From: Calliopsis andreniformis
Taxonomy: Eukaryota > Arthropoda > Insecta > Hymenoptera > Andrenidae
Reading direction: 5' to 3'
Assembly: GCF_051401765.1 (NCBI RefSeq)
Contig: NC_135066.1
Coordinates: forward strand, 20,191,001-20,255,000
DNA length: 64,000 nt
Below, in pieces: positions 22,401 through 32,440 of this stretch. A program made the position numbers and the translations under genes. Under the pieces are notes generated by a model, which ran no database searches, was not told where the DNA came from, and was given only the letters and a program-made list of their open reading frames with translations. Every line of letters starts with the position of its first letter. Position 1 is the stretch's first letter.

Positions 22401-23427
22401 GCAGGGCTTAGGTGAAGCGGTGGTATTTGTTGAAACTTTTTTTCAGCTAACAGATTGAATGGGTTTTGAGTTACCGTTACGCGGATTGCGTATACGTCTA
22501 TCAATGGTGGACGCACGAGTTTTTAAGAACGTCTCTGTACAAATATTATGCTTGTAGAAAGTAGAGCACTCTGTAACAGAACCGAAATTGGGTTAGGTTA
22601 ATTCTCTAGTGTTATAGTATAATAATATTCTGCAATATCCGGAATTGTAATTATGAGTTATATTGTAATTAATCCCCTAATTTATAAGAATTAATTATAT
22701 TTATCAGATAGATTATGATTCAAATATTGGAGTAAATATTGTTGCACCGTGTTTAAGAAAAAAGAAAACATTGTGTAATTTTTTAAAAGCTAGTAGTTTA
22801 CTAATTTGTCGTGTAATAAGTTTATACTTATGAATAAGGTAATATATACTGCAACCAGAAGTTTAGAATTATTTCTTAAATTAAGGAAATTGAAGGTTTC
22901 TTTGTTAAACATACAATATAAGTAATAATAAACAATTCTATACTAAAGCGCATTGTAAATAATATTGAAAATATTAACTTTAAATCCAAAATACTCTGCC
23001 ATTTGATATAACTTAAATAAATATTAGTAAATGATTTCAAACATTTAAAAATTAAAATTGGCAAAAAAATCATAAGGCAAAAGGTCAAACGCTTCACAAA
23101 AATTGTTTCGTGGTATATTTGCGCTTTGAGATATAGAAGAGTTTGATATGTTGACTGAAATTTGCATTGGGCACGTTTAACATGCATCAGAATTTAAAAA
23201 ATGAAAAACCTAGTGCGCCAATTCGACTTTATTTTTCAAAATAAGTTTGTATGTACGCAGTAACTCATAAATTCGTTCACATGCATTTAAAACTATTTCG
23301 GTCATTTCAAACTGTTATATTTATATTTTATCTTATTTTTTTAATTTTAATACAAATAATATCTCTATTCGATCTTATAATTATCACCAGCTAAATTAAT
23401 TTGTTCGGTGATTAAAACGGCCTACTA
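22401..23427. other. Non-coding stretch, no gene seen
   Basis: AT-rich sequence. A 103-codon minus-strand frame at 22876-23187 has biased AT-driven residue content (Ile, Leu, Phe, Lys) and no motif; I regard it as chance. Confidence 0.5.
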
Positions 23428-23805
23428 AGTATATCTTAATCAAGTGAGCTACTAACTGTAGCACAAGCAATGACTTTTGTAAGTTGATTTCTTATCACAA
23501 CAATGAAGGCTTACTCCATAGGATGAAATATTATTTTCGTGTAGCATGTGCAAATAGCATCCAAAATATTATTAATGGGAGACACTGTAACGGCAGAAAT
23601 AAGACTAAAAGTGATATTTGTTGGAAGTACAATATTGGCAACGTTTTAGTAGATTATATTATTACGCTTTTCGTTCTCCTATGATTTCAATGGATTTGTT
23701 TACCCTAACATCTTAAATTACTTTTTTCAAATGATTGACGCTTTGTGGCAGATTGGTTTCTGTAGGGTAGATTTTTCAAGGAAACGCATATACTTAGCGT
23801 GTTTT
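23428..23805 (+). repeat. Dispersed repeat R3, second segment
   Basis: Matches the reverse complement of 40840-41220 along its full length. Shared landmarks are GATTTCTTATCA, ATGAAGGCsTACT, GGGAGACACTGTA, AGTACAATATTGGCAA, CAATGGATTTGTTT and TTGGyTTCTGTAGGGT. No reading frame is conserved between the copies. Confidence 0.75.
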
Positions 23806-26146
23806 TTGTTTTTTTTTCCCTTTTTTTTTTACCTCTTTAAGGTAGTTTATTCTCGGGAAATGTATTATTCTCACTAAACGTTTTACTTTGAACGATAAAG
23901 CTTTCAAAGACTCAAAAAATGTATTTGTTTAATATAAACGAATGAGGAAATAAAACTTAAAAGTTTGAACGCACTAAAGAAATGCCTTTTTTTCTGACTT
24001 CTGACTGATAATAAGGAAAATCGTACTGTCGAAGAAAATAATCTTTTTGTCATAATTACAAATGAGTGTTTAGGAAGACATTATTACGGTGCATTATTTT
24101 ATGTGATTAATGAGCAAATCTCCGTGTTATTAATTGTGCTGTTCCATTATACAAAAAATCAAGGATATTCCATCAATATTTCACAAAGATCTTTAGAATT
24201 TGTTTATTAAAGCTACAATATATTTATGGAATGAAGAATAGATAAATTCTAGAGTTTCACACTGCATCTCCATATGCACACTGCATGATCATATCATAGA
24301 TATCCACTCGAACCCTCAAATTTGTAGAGAAATTGAACGGGGTATTGGCAGTATTAAAAACACGCAATGTTTATATAATAATAATGTACAATTATTTATT
24401 AGAGAATGCTCACACAACATCACACTTTATAACGTTTTCCAATTTTCTTACACTAGAGTAACCAACAATAGAAGCATCTCATTCTGAAATATCCGCTGAC
24501 TCAAACTGATAAAAGGCTAATATTTACGCTTGTTATAAACAAAATTGATTAAAACAACTGTTCCCAGTTCGTTAAGAAACCAAGTCTTACAAAATTCGGT
24601 CGCCTTTGAATTTTACGTGGAAGGTTAGCGTACGTGTGCGGAATGTGTCATACATTAACACCTGACCCCAGCATTATTGAGGGATGAGAACCTATCTAGG
24701 TACAAGTGGACTTCCGTGAAGGATAACTGCAATGAGTGCAGAAGAGACTGTGCGCCTTGTCGGCGTCTCCAACCTTTCAGCCTTTCATTAACACAAACAG
24801 CCTCGTTTCCTTCCTTTCATCCAAATGTAACTGTGGAACCGAGGTGATTGCATTCTGGAACGTTGCTGGGCACTAGGTGAAACTACCCGTTTCTTTCCGC
24901 CCGGACTTCTCCTTTTGTTCAACTGAAAATTAACGACTGGTTAAGATACTATAACTTCACGCTACACATTTGTTGCTTTGCATAATCACTTATTCTATGT
25001 AGCTGGCATTACACATGGTAGCTGGTTCCCTAATACGATTACGTGAAAAAGGCAGTTTTGGCATACGCTTTGAATTTTCATTTTTACCAAGTCATTTTCT
25101 ATTACTGTTTAAAATCCATTTTTTGTGGAAATGATGCATTTTAGCAACGGGTTTTATCCATTTCATCCACTTTGGAAATTGTCTTCAATCGTCCAGCAGT
25201 GTTTCCAGATTTGGTTTATAGAAAAAAATTACGCGAATATTTTAAATAGTCATTATCAAGATAAACGATTGCTTGTTATAACCATTAACAAATGTTTACA
25301 ACAGTATTAAATATCAACAAATATTCCTTAAATTCGTACTGATAGACCTTGCTCTAATATTAGACTTTGGTCTAATATTTTTATTGTACTTCTTATCAAT
25401 GGTTAAAGAGTAACTTGATGTCTGTTGGTTCTGCATAATCTGTCGTCCAAAGGTTCTTTTCAATGCGCTATATACTACAGAAAACTTCTTTAATCAAGTT
25501 TGATCAATGAGGACAATTCCAATGTTCATTTGAAAAGAAGAAGGAAAAGGCATTCGTAAGTCATCCTTGTTTATTTGAATTAAAAATTGGAATTGTCCCT
25601 ACTGCTTAAATGCGGCAGCAAATTGCCATAGCGGCAAAAAATCGCACGTCTGTATCGGGTGTGATGTAATTAGAAACTTTTGATCAGTACGAGTTTAAGG
25701 AATATTTGTTGATATTTGATACTATTGTAAAAATTTGTTGATTATTATAACAAACATAGCGTTGAGTTAAAGATTCCTCAATTTCTGAAATCCTGCATGC
25801 CCCTCGCGAAACTGCCCAAGAATATTCTTCTAGACAGTAGAGCTATTCTATAGGCTGAGATTCGACACTTTACGGCAGACGGCACTACGATAGAAAGTCC
25901 TCAAATCTTACAAGACTGCTCGCGAGCTTTGTAGGCTTTTCCATTCCCGCTTCCATCGACAAGGAAAGCTCGCGACTCTATGAAGACGACATGATATGTT
26001 AGTGTCCCTGTTTAGAAGAAAGCTCAAACACTGCGAGCGACGTTTATGTTCGTTGAGTAACAGAACAACTGGAAGGGGAGGCAGTCGAATGAGGTGCCCC
26101 TACGCTGAACAGCGTTGTCAGGATGTGACTGAACAGTACGGGATAA
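23806..26146. other. Non-coding stretch, no gene seen
   Basis: Includes T-rich tracts near 23810-23835, a GC-balanced block at 24560-24910 without coding signal, and a perfect 10 bp hairpin AATATTAGAC/GTCTAATATT near 25357-25381. A block at 25800-26000 has an imperfect inverted GCTCGCGAGC/AAGCTCGCGAC pair. No gene recognised. Confidence 0.45.
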
Positions 26147-26600
26147 ATACAAGGGGTGATTCTGGAGACCAAAATAAGACGAAAATCAAGAATAACAATT
26201 TCGCGTTTTGGCTTCGCTTGTTAGATATAAGCGTTTATAAATCTGGTGGTAAGCACCAGAAATGAGTCCACGCTTAGGACTCTAGCAGTGGTTGCCCGAA
26301 TAGCAATATTGCAGTGACGTAACAGAGGGGAAAGGTAACTCACCATCGAACAGTTGATTGGAAATTTTACGACATTCAACAAGACTACAGGATTTAAATT
26401 TTACTTAAAATTTATGAATGTCATTGAACAACAATAATCATGCCTATTCATTGCAATCCATAGGCCAACTCAAAACACTCGCTACGAGATAGAAAAGGTT
26501 AATGTGTCCACCCTCCGATTAATCTTCATTTTTCAGTCTTCAATCTAGTCCAGATCCACTCATTCATTTTCTCTTCTACTTGGAATAGAAAACATTTTTG
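26147..26600 (+). repeat. Dispersed repeat R4, longer copy
   Basis: Starts near AGGGGTGATTCTGGAGACC, then AAAATAAGACGAAAATCAAG, then TTTGGCTTCGCTTGTTA. A second shared block at about 26437-26520 (GCAATCCATAGGCCAA, AGAAAAGGTTAATGTGT) matches 53315-53390. The end motif is like that of Tc1/mariner non-autonomous elements. No transposase remains. Confidence 0.6.
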
Positions 26601-26759
26601 CGTCTTCATAGACGATTGCAGTAGACATTACACTTTTATGAGCGTATTGTGGATTTACAGCGACCGTACAGGTAACCAGGTATTCCCCGGACGGCGTACC
26701 TCACGCGTTGTTATGTACAAGGCAGTTTACAGGTATAAAATCAGTTCTAATAAAATAAT

Positions 26760-27342
26760 TAGTTAAATACATCTTACAGAAGACTATCAATATCTTAATA
26801 TCAAACTCAAATAAATTTAGCAAAATAATCTTCAAGATATGTTGTAATGAAAACTGTTTAAAATTGTAAAAGTAAAGTAAAAATTAATAACTAAAATATA
26901 TAGCTATCAAACATATTATCTTTTACACTTTAAAAAGGATATGTATATACATTTATTTCTTTATTTCTTACAAAAATTAACAACATATGCAAATTGAACA
27001 TTAATATCGCTCTTTTGAAACTGCATAGATAGCATATACCGTATGAGCATAGATCATACATCTTGTTCATGTGACGTCACGTAGATCTTTTATCATTGCT
27101 TCAGAGAAATTACCTGACGCCGTATTTATAAATATACGGTCTGTATATGGTCTAAACCTTCGTAAGTGTACATTACATATTTTATAGTATCCTTTGTCAA
27201 GAGGCATTTTCTTTGAAAACAAAAACAACTTGTTGCTGCCACTGTTTAATTTATTAAATTTAGAAAATAAGGGTAGTTTAATGTATTGTAAATTTTTTTT
27301 GTACAATTTTTAGAAATATTGAAGATTTCTTTATTAAATATA
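26760..27342. other. Non-coding stretch; CRE-like palindrome
   Basis: AT-rich. It contains a perfect CRE-like palindrome GTGACGTCAC at 27071-27080, next to the 3' end of a 79-codon minus-strand frame (27067-27306). That frame looks somewhat less AT-biased than others, but I recognise no family in it. Confidence 0.35.
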
Positions 27343-28454
27343 CAGAGTGAGTCACCTAACGTTTCTAGCTCAAATATTTTTGTTGTTTTTAACACATATC
27401 AAATATCTCAAGGAGAAAGTTGAATGATTCAATGAGGTCCATACAATACCAAAAGAATTTTTGTTTCCTTCGTCATTTTTTTTAGAGATATCAAGGTCAG
27501 CTCCATTTTTTAAAATGGAACCACCCGTTCATTTTTTTCTAATGTCTTGTTTACTGGCGAAGAGACATTTAGTAACCATGGCTCAATTAATCCACGGAAT
27601 GCTCATTATTGGTCTGTTGATAATCCGCACTAGCTTTCAGAAATTAACCACCAAAAACAATGGATCCCAAATGTGTAATGCGGTATTTTGAACGATAAAG
27701 TAATCGGACCACACTTCATTACCGGAACGATGACAGGACAAAAATATTCTCAAGCTTTGCAAGAAGATCTGCTAATTTTGTTCGAAGATGTCTCTTTATA
27801 AAACCGTCATGATATGTGCCAACATGACGGCTCCTACTGATTATGCACGAGTAGCAAGAGAAACGTTGGATTCTAGGCTTCCAAACCGTTGGATTGGACG
27901 AAGCGGAACTTCATGGCTATCACGTTTGCCTGATTTAAATTCACTGGATTTCTTTTTGTGGGGTTTGCTAAAAGAGACCGTATACATGAATGCTCCAACA
28001 ACAGTTGAACATATGCATCAGCGTATTATCACAGCATGTGCAAATATCACCTCGGATATACTTGTCATAGTTCAACATTCCTTCCGAACCCGTTTACAGC
28101 AATGTATCGACGTAAACGGCCATCATTTCGAACATTTATGGAACACAGGTATTCCGTTTTCATATTTTAAATCTTATACGTTTTCTCCGTCCGTGACCTT
28201 GAATGACATTGAATAATAATAGTTACCGAATTCCTAATGACAGGGACTATCGTTTTAGGCGTTTAAAAAGAGGTGACTCCGTTTAGAAAAATGGAGGTGA
28301 CCTCGATATTTCTAAAAAAGGTGATAAAAAATAAATAATTCTTTTGGCATTGTGTGAACTCCATTAAACTATTCAACTTCGTCTTTAAGGCATCAGACCT
28401 ATCTTTAAAATCAACAAAGATATTTAAGGTGCAAACGTTAGATGACTCACCCTG
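27343..28454 (+). mobile_element. Tc1/mariner-superfamily element, DD41D-like, copy 1
   Basis: It begins CAGAGTGAGTCACCTAACGT at 27343 and ends as the reverse complement of CAGGGTGAGTCATCTAACGT at 28454, with TA on both sides. The arms remain recognisably complementary for about 200 bp, sharing CCAAAAGAATT, a T-rich stretch, AGGTCA.CTCCATTTTT and a GGAGTCACC-like block. At 1,112 bp it is shortened relative to the relative at 51623. The 5' third of the transposase gene is deleted, with a junction near 27530. It is a non-autonomous relic. Confidence 0.85.
27533..28216 (+). pseudogene. Broken DD41D-like transposase, copy 1
   Basis: Reading across frames gives, in order: an FFSNVLFTGEE region, NAHYWSVDNPH, CGILNDKVIGPHF, GTMTGQKYSQ, APTDYARVARETLDS, PNRWIGRSG, LPDLNSLDFFLWGLLK and a C-terminal CIDVNGHHFEHL. 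These are the hallmarks of an insect Tc1/mariner-superfamily transposase. The first catalytic Asp (FTDE in the relative) reads Gly. The second Asp region is frameshifted near 27830. Stops and further frameshifts occur near 27670-27690 and 27800. The spacing of about 40 residues between the second and third Asp suggests a DD41D-type enzyme, but that subfamily label is an inference. The N-terminal DNA-binding part is missing. It cannot encode an active enzyme. Confidence 0.85.
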
Positions 28455-28819
28455 TATACACTCAGATAATGTACACACGAATATTGTAAATAGTATTATT
28501 GTATATTGTAAATAGTATATATTTCTTTGTGAACACGTCAAAAATAATATATTATGTTATTCCATTTATTATTACTTATGTATCGCCCATATGGACACAC
28601 CACTGCCTCCTTACTTGTATCTCTTAGTTACCACACCTAGGTTATTATTCTCTTACTTTCTAACCTCATTCTGTTTCTATTCTTTCCGCCATATGTTTTT
28701 TCATCTTTTTCTATTTATATTTGTGTAATTAATTATGTTTCTGTATATTAATAATTGGAAAACTTGTAAATATTCATGTACTTCTTATTTTATTAAATAC
28801 TACTTATTTTAATCATAGA

Positions 28820-29230
28820 TTAGACAAATTCTAATGTATGCCTCTGTTAATAACCTAAAAGCGTACGTAATTAGAATAAGTCCGACATTAAATGGAAACT
28901 ACTGCGCAAGCTCTAACCTTAAATCGGGGGTATATAAGGAGCTGCGAAAGCAGCAGAAGACACATTCCACAATTCCACCAGACCTGCCAGGAAAGTATCT
29001 ACCAACGTAGTGAATTTACATCATCCCGGAATGGGGGTAAGTGTAGTGGGGAACTGTGACTAGAGAGAGGTGATCGCTTGACGCCGTAGTGGAATAAACG
29101 CGCTCCTTGGTAACGTAACGCGACGATACGACGCTACTTCATGTTATGTATCAATAACCACATAACCTTACCCATCTGAGACATGTTGTAAATATAATAC
29201 AAAATAAAATAAATTGTTAAAATGAACTTA
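28820..29230 (+). repeat. LTR-like sequence forming left arm of a large palindrome
   Basis: Contains a TATA-box-like GTATATAAGG at 28929-28938, a GCTGCGAAAGCAGC hairpin, and AATAAA near 29092, which together resemble an LTR U3-R-U5. The portion 28981-29230 is repeated in inverted orientation at 30055-30287. Shared blocks are GACCTGCCAxGAAAGTAT, GCTACTTCrTGTTATGTATC and AATAACCACATAACyTT. No gag or pol sequence is adjacent, so the LTR label is tentative. Confidence 0.45.
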
Positions 29231-29370
29231 ATTATATATAGTATTGATTTCCTTAAAATAGTTGTTTGAAACATGTACATATTTTGTACAAAACTTAATA
29301 ATATTCAACATTTATATGTAAGAGCCAAATTAATTGAAGCCAATGTTTTCGAAATTGAGTTATCTATTTA

Positions 29371-29817
29371 CAACAACATATTATACTACGACCTTGAAAT
29401 GACCTTGAACACGTAAATTTTGTGTAAACGCAATTTTAATAAAAAATTATTTATTACAAAATGAATAAGGTTATATCAGATGTTCGAACTGCAATCCATC
29501 TTCTATGATACAGAGCTCCGCTCTGTGCATTAGATTTTTTGTTGCCGCCATAATTATAGCGTCTTGGTTTATGTTATTACAGGCAGTTGTTATGCGGTTC
29601 TGAACTTCTTCAACATTATTAATTACTATGTTGTATACAACGGATTGCAAAAATTTAATGCAAAGATCGGAGCTATGTATCATAGAGGATGGATCGCAGT
29701 TCCAACATGTGATTTAACCTTATTTATTTTATAAGAAATAATTTTTCATTAAAATTACGTTTGCACAAAATTGTCGAGTTCAAGGTCATTTCAAGGTCAT
29801 AGTATAATATGTTGTTG
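29371..29817. repeat. Inner inverted repeat made of two transposase 3' ends
   Basis: Arms 29371-29541 and 29646-29817 are about 85% complementary. Each arm contains ACAACATATTATACTA, GACCTTGAAATGACCTTGAA and the C-terminal codons of a Tc1/mariner-type transposase. The arms diverge at the 104 bp centre, which continues the coding sequence only on the minus strand. The sequence outside also matches for about another 25 bp. Confidence 0.8.
29471..29620 (-). pseudogene. C-terminal fragment of Tc1/mariner-type transposase
   Basis: The minus strand encodes EEVQNRITTACNNINQDAII followed by NLMHRAELCIIEDGLQFEHL and a stop, the typical tail of the same insect transposase group as the copies at 27 and 51 kb. 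The facing right arm (29646-29711, plus strand) encodes a diverged second copy of the last ~20 residues, LMQRSELCIIEDGSQFQHVI. No catalytic residues remain in either piece. An open frame continues to 29683 on the minus strand but loses similarity. Confidence 0.75.
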
Positions 29818-30054
29818 AATTCGTCTCAATGTCAATAACAATCCTATGATGTTAAAAACATATGATGCTATTAAAAAAGTCAAGGTGACTTCGATTCTTT
29901 TACGTAAAAAAGCATTTTTTAAGATTCCAGAATGTGCGAACATGTAATCAACAGAGTACTGATAAATTTTTGTCTGAAATATTTTTTAATTGCACTACCG
30001 GAAGTTCCTAAAAAATGGTGGCACAGCTTAACGGAAACACCCTGTATATATTTC
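29818..30054 (-). mobile_element. Subterminal region and TIR of the same relic
   Basis: The minus strand starts at a TA-flanked CAGGGTGTTTCCGTTAAGCT (ending at 30044 on the plus strand). It continues through CACCATTTTTTAGGAAC and TCACCTTGACTTTTTTAATA toward the transposase C terminus. The equivalent region is largely missing on the left side of the palindrome. Confidence 0.6.
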
Positions 30055-30287
30055 AATTCAGTTTAACTTTTTATTTTAATTTGCATTACATTTACAATAT
30101 GTCTTATACGGATAAAGTTATGTGGTTATTGATACATAACACGAAGTAGCGTTGTATCATCGCATTATGTTGCAAAGCGACGTGCTCCATTCACTATGAC
30201 GTCAAGCGATTCCCTGTCTCTAGTCATAGTTCTCCATTCCGTGATAATGTAAATTCGCTACGCTAATAAATACTTTCTTGGCAGGTC
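30055..30287 (-). repeat. Right arm of the large palindrome (inverted LTR-like copy)
   Basis: Inverted counterpart of 28981-29230, roughly 80% identical. The same outer edge GACCTGCC is seen on both sides, so the outer arms face away from one another with the transposase relic between them. Confidence 0.7.
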
Positions 30288-30354
30288 TGTAGTTCACTTT
30301 GGCATCAGGTTGTGATAGCGCGAGTATTTGGAGATAGCTGGTAGATCTATCCAA

Positions 30355-30840
30355 TGGATCAAGACCGCTTCTTAGAGGCAACAACCATTCCCAGTGATTA
30401 AGGTTATTGATGCTCCTTTTAGATCCAAGCTCTTATGTAACTATATGACAGATTATAAAGCGATTCTAAGTAAGGCAGTTCGAGCGACATCTCGAGGGTA
30501 ACTGAGGTGCTAAATCAGTGTAGGTAGAGACCGGTCCCCTAGCGGACAGCGACCGTTTTACAAAGATTATAAGCATTCGATACTCCCTTCGGGGTTATAG
30601 TTCGTATATGCTATAAGCGAACGAATTACCTGCCATACAAGCTCTGTGAGCCATTCTCTATCTAACAATATTGAGACCGCTCTTTTGAGGTAGCGACCGA
30701 TATAGGAAGATAACAAAGGGCCTATAACGCTTTGGCTATTGCATGTATTCTTGTTCTAAGGAGTCTTCGGTCTTCAGACCGCTCCAGGGTTATAGGCATC
30801 TATATTTCTGGCAGTGACTGAGGCATTCGGAGCAAAGTCC
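30355..30840. repeat. Degenerate AGACCG-motif array
   Basis: AGACCG followed by a short G/C-rich hairpin-like segment occurs at 30362, 30528, 30674 and 30776. Between occurrences are related words: GATTATAArC, GGGTTATAG or GGCCTATAACG, and GCGACCG. Spacing falls from 166 to 146 to 102 bp. It looks like an old tandem array or a repetitive leader of an element. Confidence 0.4.
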
Positions 30841-31980
30841 ACTGCATACAAATACACTATCACACTGCCTCTTGATCGAGAATCCTCTTGCGTCACGAAT
30901 AATATTAAATGAAGATAACTAAACCGCAACTCTTGCTCATCTAAACATAAGCATTTCTATGTTATTCATCATAACCTCAAATTTAATGATTATTATATTA
31001 AATATTCAATTTATAGTTATTAAACGTAAGTTAAAATAAGATTGTTATTTAATAAACTTTTGTTAACATAAAGTCTAAGCTTTGGATTTTAACTCCTTAA
31101 TCGCGCGCTACACGAATCCCCACTTTTCAGTCGATAGAAAGCCGCTCTTCCATTGACAACGTATCTTTGCTTTAAGGACGTTACACTTTAGAAGAAAGAA
31201 TGCCACAGTTTGCAAAGATGCAAACCAGAAAATCAAAAAATATGAATAAAGTCTTGAAAAAGCGGTTCAAATTAATTATTAAACCATTTTTTAAATTTGT
31301 TAGATTTTAACAAATGTAATTTTGACATAACACATTTCTTTCTTATTTTCGGAATGCTTATCTTCTTCCCTCAAGAAAGCTGGCTAACCATATTCTAGCA
31401 TACTTGTTAGCCAGCTCTAAACAAATTTTGTAAATGTATGTTCTGTGTTGCCTAACAACGAAATAAACAGAATAACACTAAACACGGAAATATTCTGAAA
31501 TATTATTCCGATTGGTGTATAAAGCTGACTTGAGCTTGGCAGCATTAATGCCAGTTGAAGTGACAAACGCAATATTCATATATTATAAGTAAAATCTTTG
31601 ATGATAAATGTATATAATTCACAACAGAGATGCATACAAAAGAAAAAAATTGGTAACAATACATTTTTCGCCTGTGTGTTATATGACATAGAATGGCTAA
31701 TATGCAGGAATATGAAAACTATATCGAACTATATAAAAAGTTAAACATTTTGTGTAACTATTTAGAATACATTAACAGAAATGTGTACTTAGATCAATAC
31801 TTATGCTGTCTCGACAAAAGTTTGATGACACACTCAGGTTTCCTTTTCGGACTATTCCCCCATGTGACCTGTTTATCGCTTTTAAGAAGATAAATTCAAA
31901 TTTCTGTATGACGATTAAAGTCGTAATTCATCTAAAGTTTCTAATCATCTATCGCAATTCTAGCATCTAAAGTCAAACAC
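30841..31980. other. Non-coding stretch, no gene seen
   Basis: AT-rich. A 66-codon plus-strand frame at 31693-31893 has no recognisable motif. A GTTAGCCAGC/GCTGGCTAACC inverted pair lies at about 31378-31418. Confidence 0.5.
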
Positions 31981-31989
31981 AGCTTGTGC

Positions 31990-32440
31990 TGTGTTCTGTT
32001 CGACGAAGCAATAATATACATACTTTTATTGTTGCCTGATGTGAAAATCTTGTCTCGTTTCGTTAATTCATCGTTTCGAAATTCCGCATCAGACAAATTT
32101 ATTACAAGGTAATTTCGGGAATTCTTCGAGCGGTGTGTTTTTCTTCGACAATATTCATTCAAAGCGTCATATTATCCTGCCGTCGGTAACGATATTCAGG
32201 GCCAACCTCGGCATGGACATCGAGGGTTGCTGCCGACTCGCGGAACAGTATGACCATAAAACATCTGCGAGACACTTGTGCGGTTTCGTTGCGCTAATCT
32301 GGAGTATGTATCATTTCTTCTTCTCCCAATTTCGCGTTCTTCGAATTGAAGGAGAGGTTTCCTTCAACATCGTCGCAGAGAGACCAGGGTGGAGTCCTCT
32401 GCCCCCATCAGAGTGACCAGGGGGATTTTCCTTCTTTGGG
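31990..32440 (+). repeat. Dispersed GC-richer repeat R5, copy 1
   Basis: Homologous along about 430 bp to 47228-47690 in the same orientation. Shared landmarks are GACGAAGCAAT, GTTGCC.GATGTGA, CGTCGTTTCGAAA-type, TTCGTCGAGCGGyGTGTT-type, GCmGTCGGTA, ATAAAACATCTG and TCTCCCAATTT. Open frames in each copy are not conserved in frame. It may be a decayed element or a duplicated regulatory or untranslated segment. Confidence 0.65.

Noticed and set aside
22876..23187. 103-codon minus-strand frame as a chemoreceptor fragment
   Set aside because: It is Ile/Leu/Phe-rich because of AT bias. No receptor signature could be identified.
27067..27306. 79-codon minus-strand frame as a host exon
   Set aside because: The residue mix looks plausible, but there is no family resemblance, clear splice context or second exon to support it.
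30355..30840. CRISPR-like array
   Set aside because: The repeat words are short and degenerate with irregular spacing, and the window is clearly eukaryotic.
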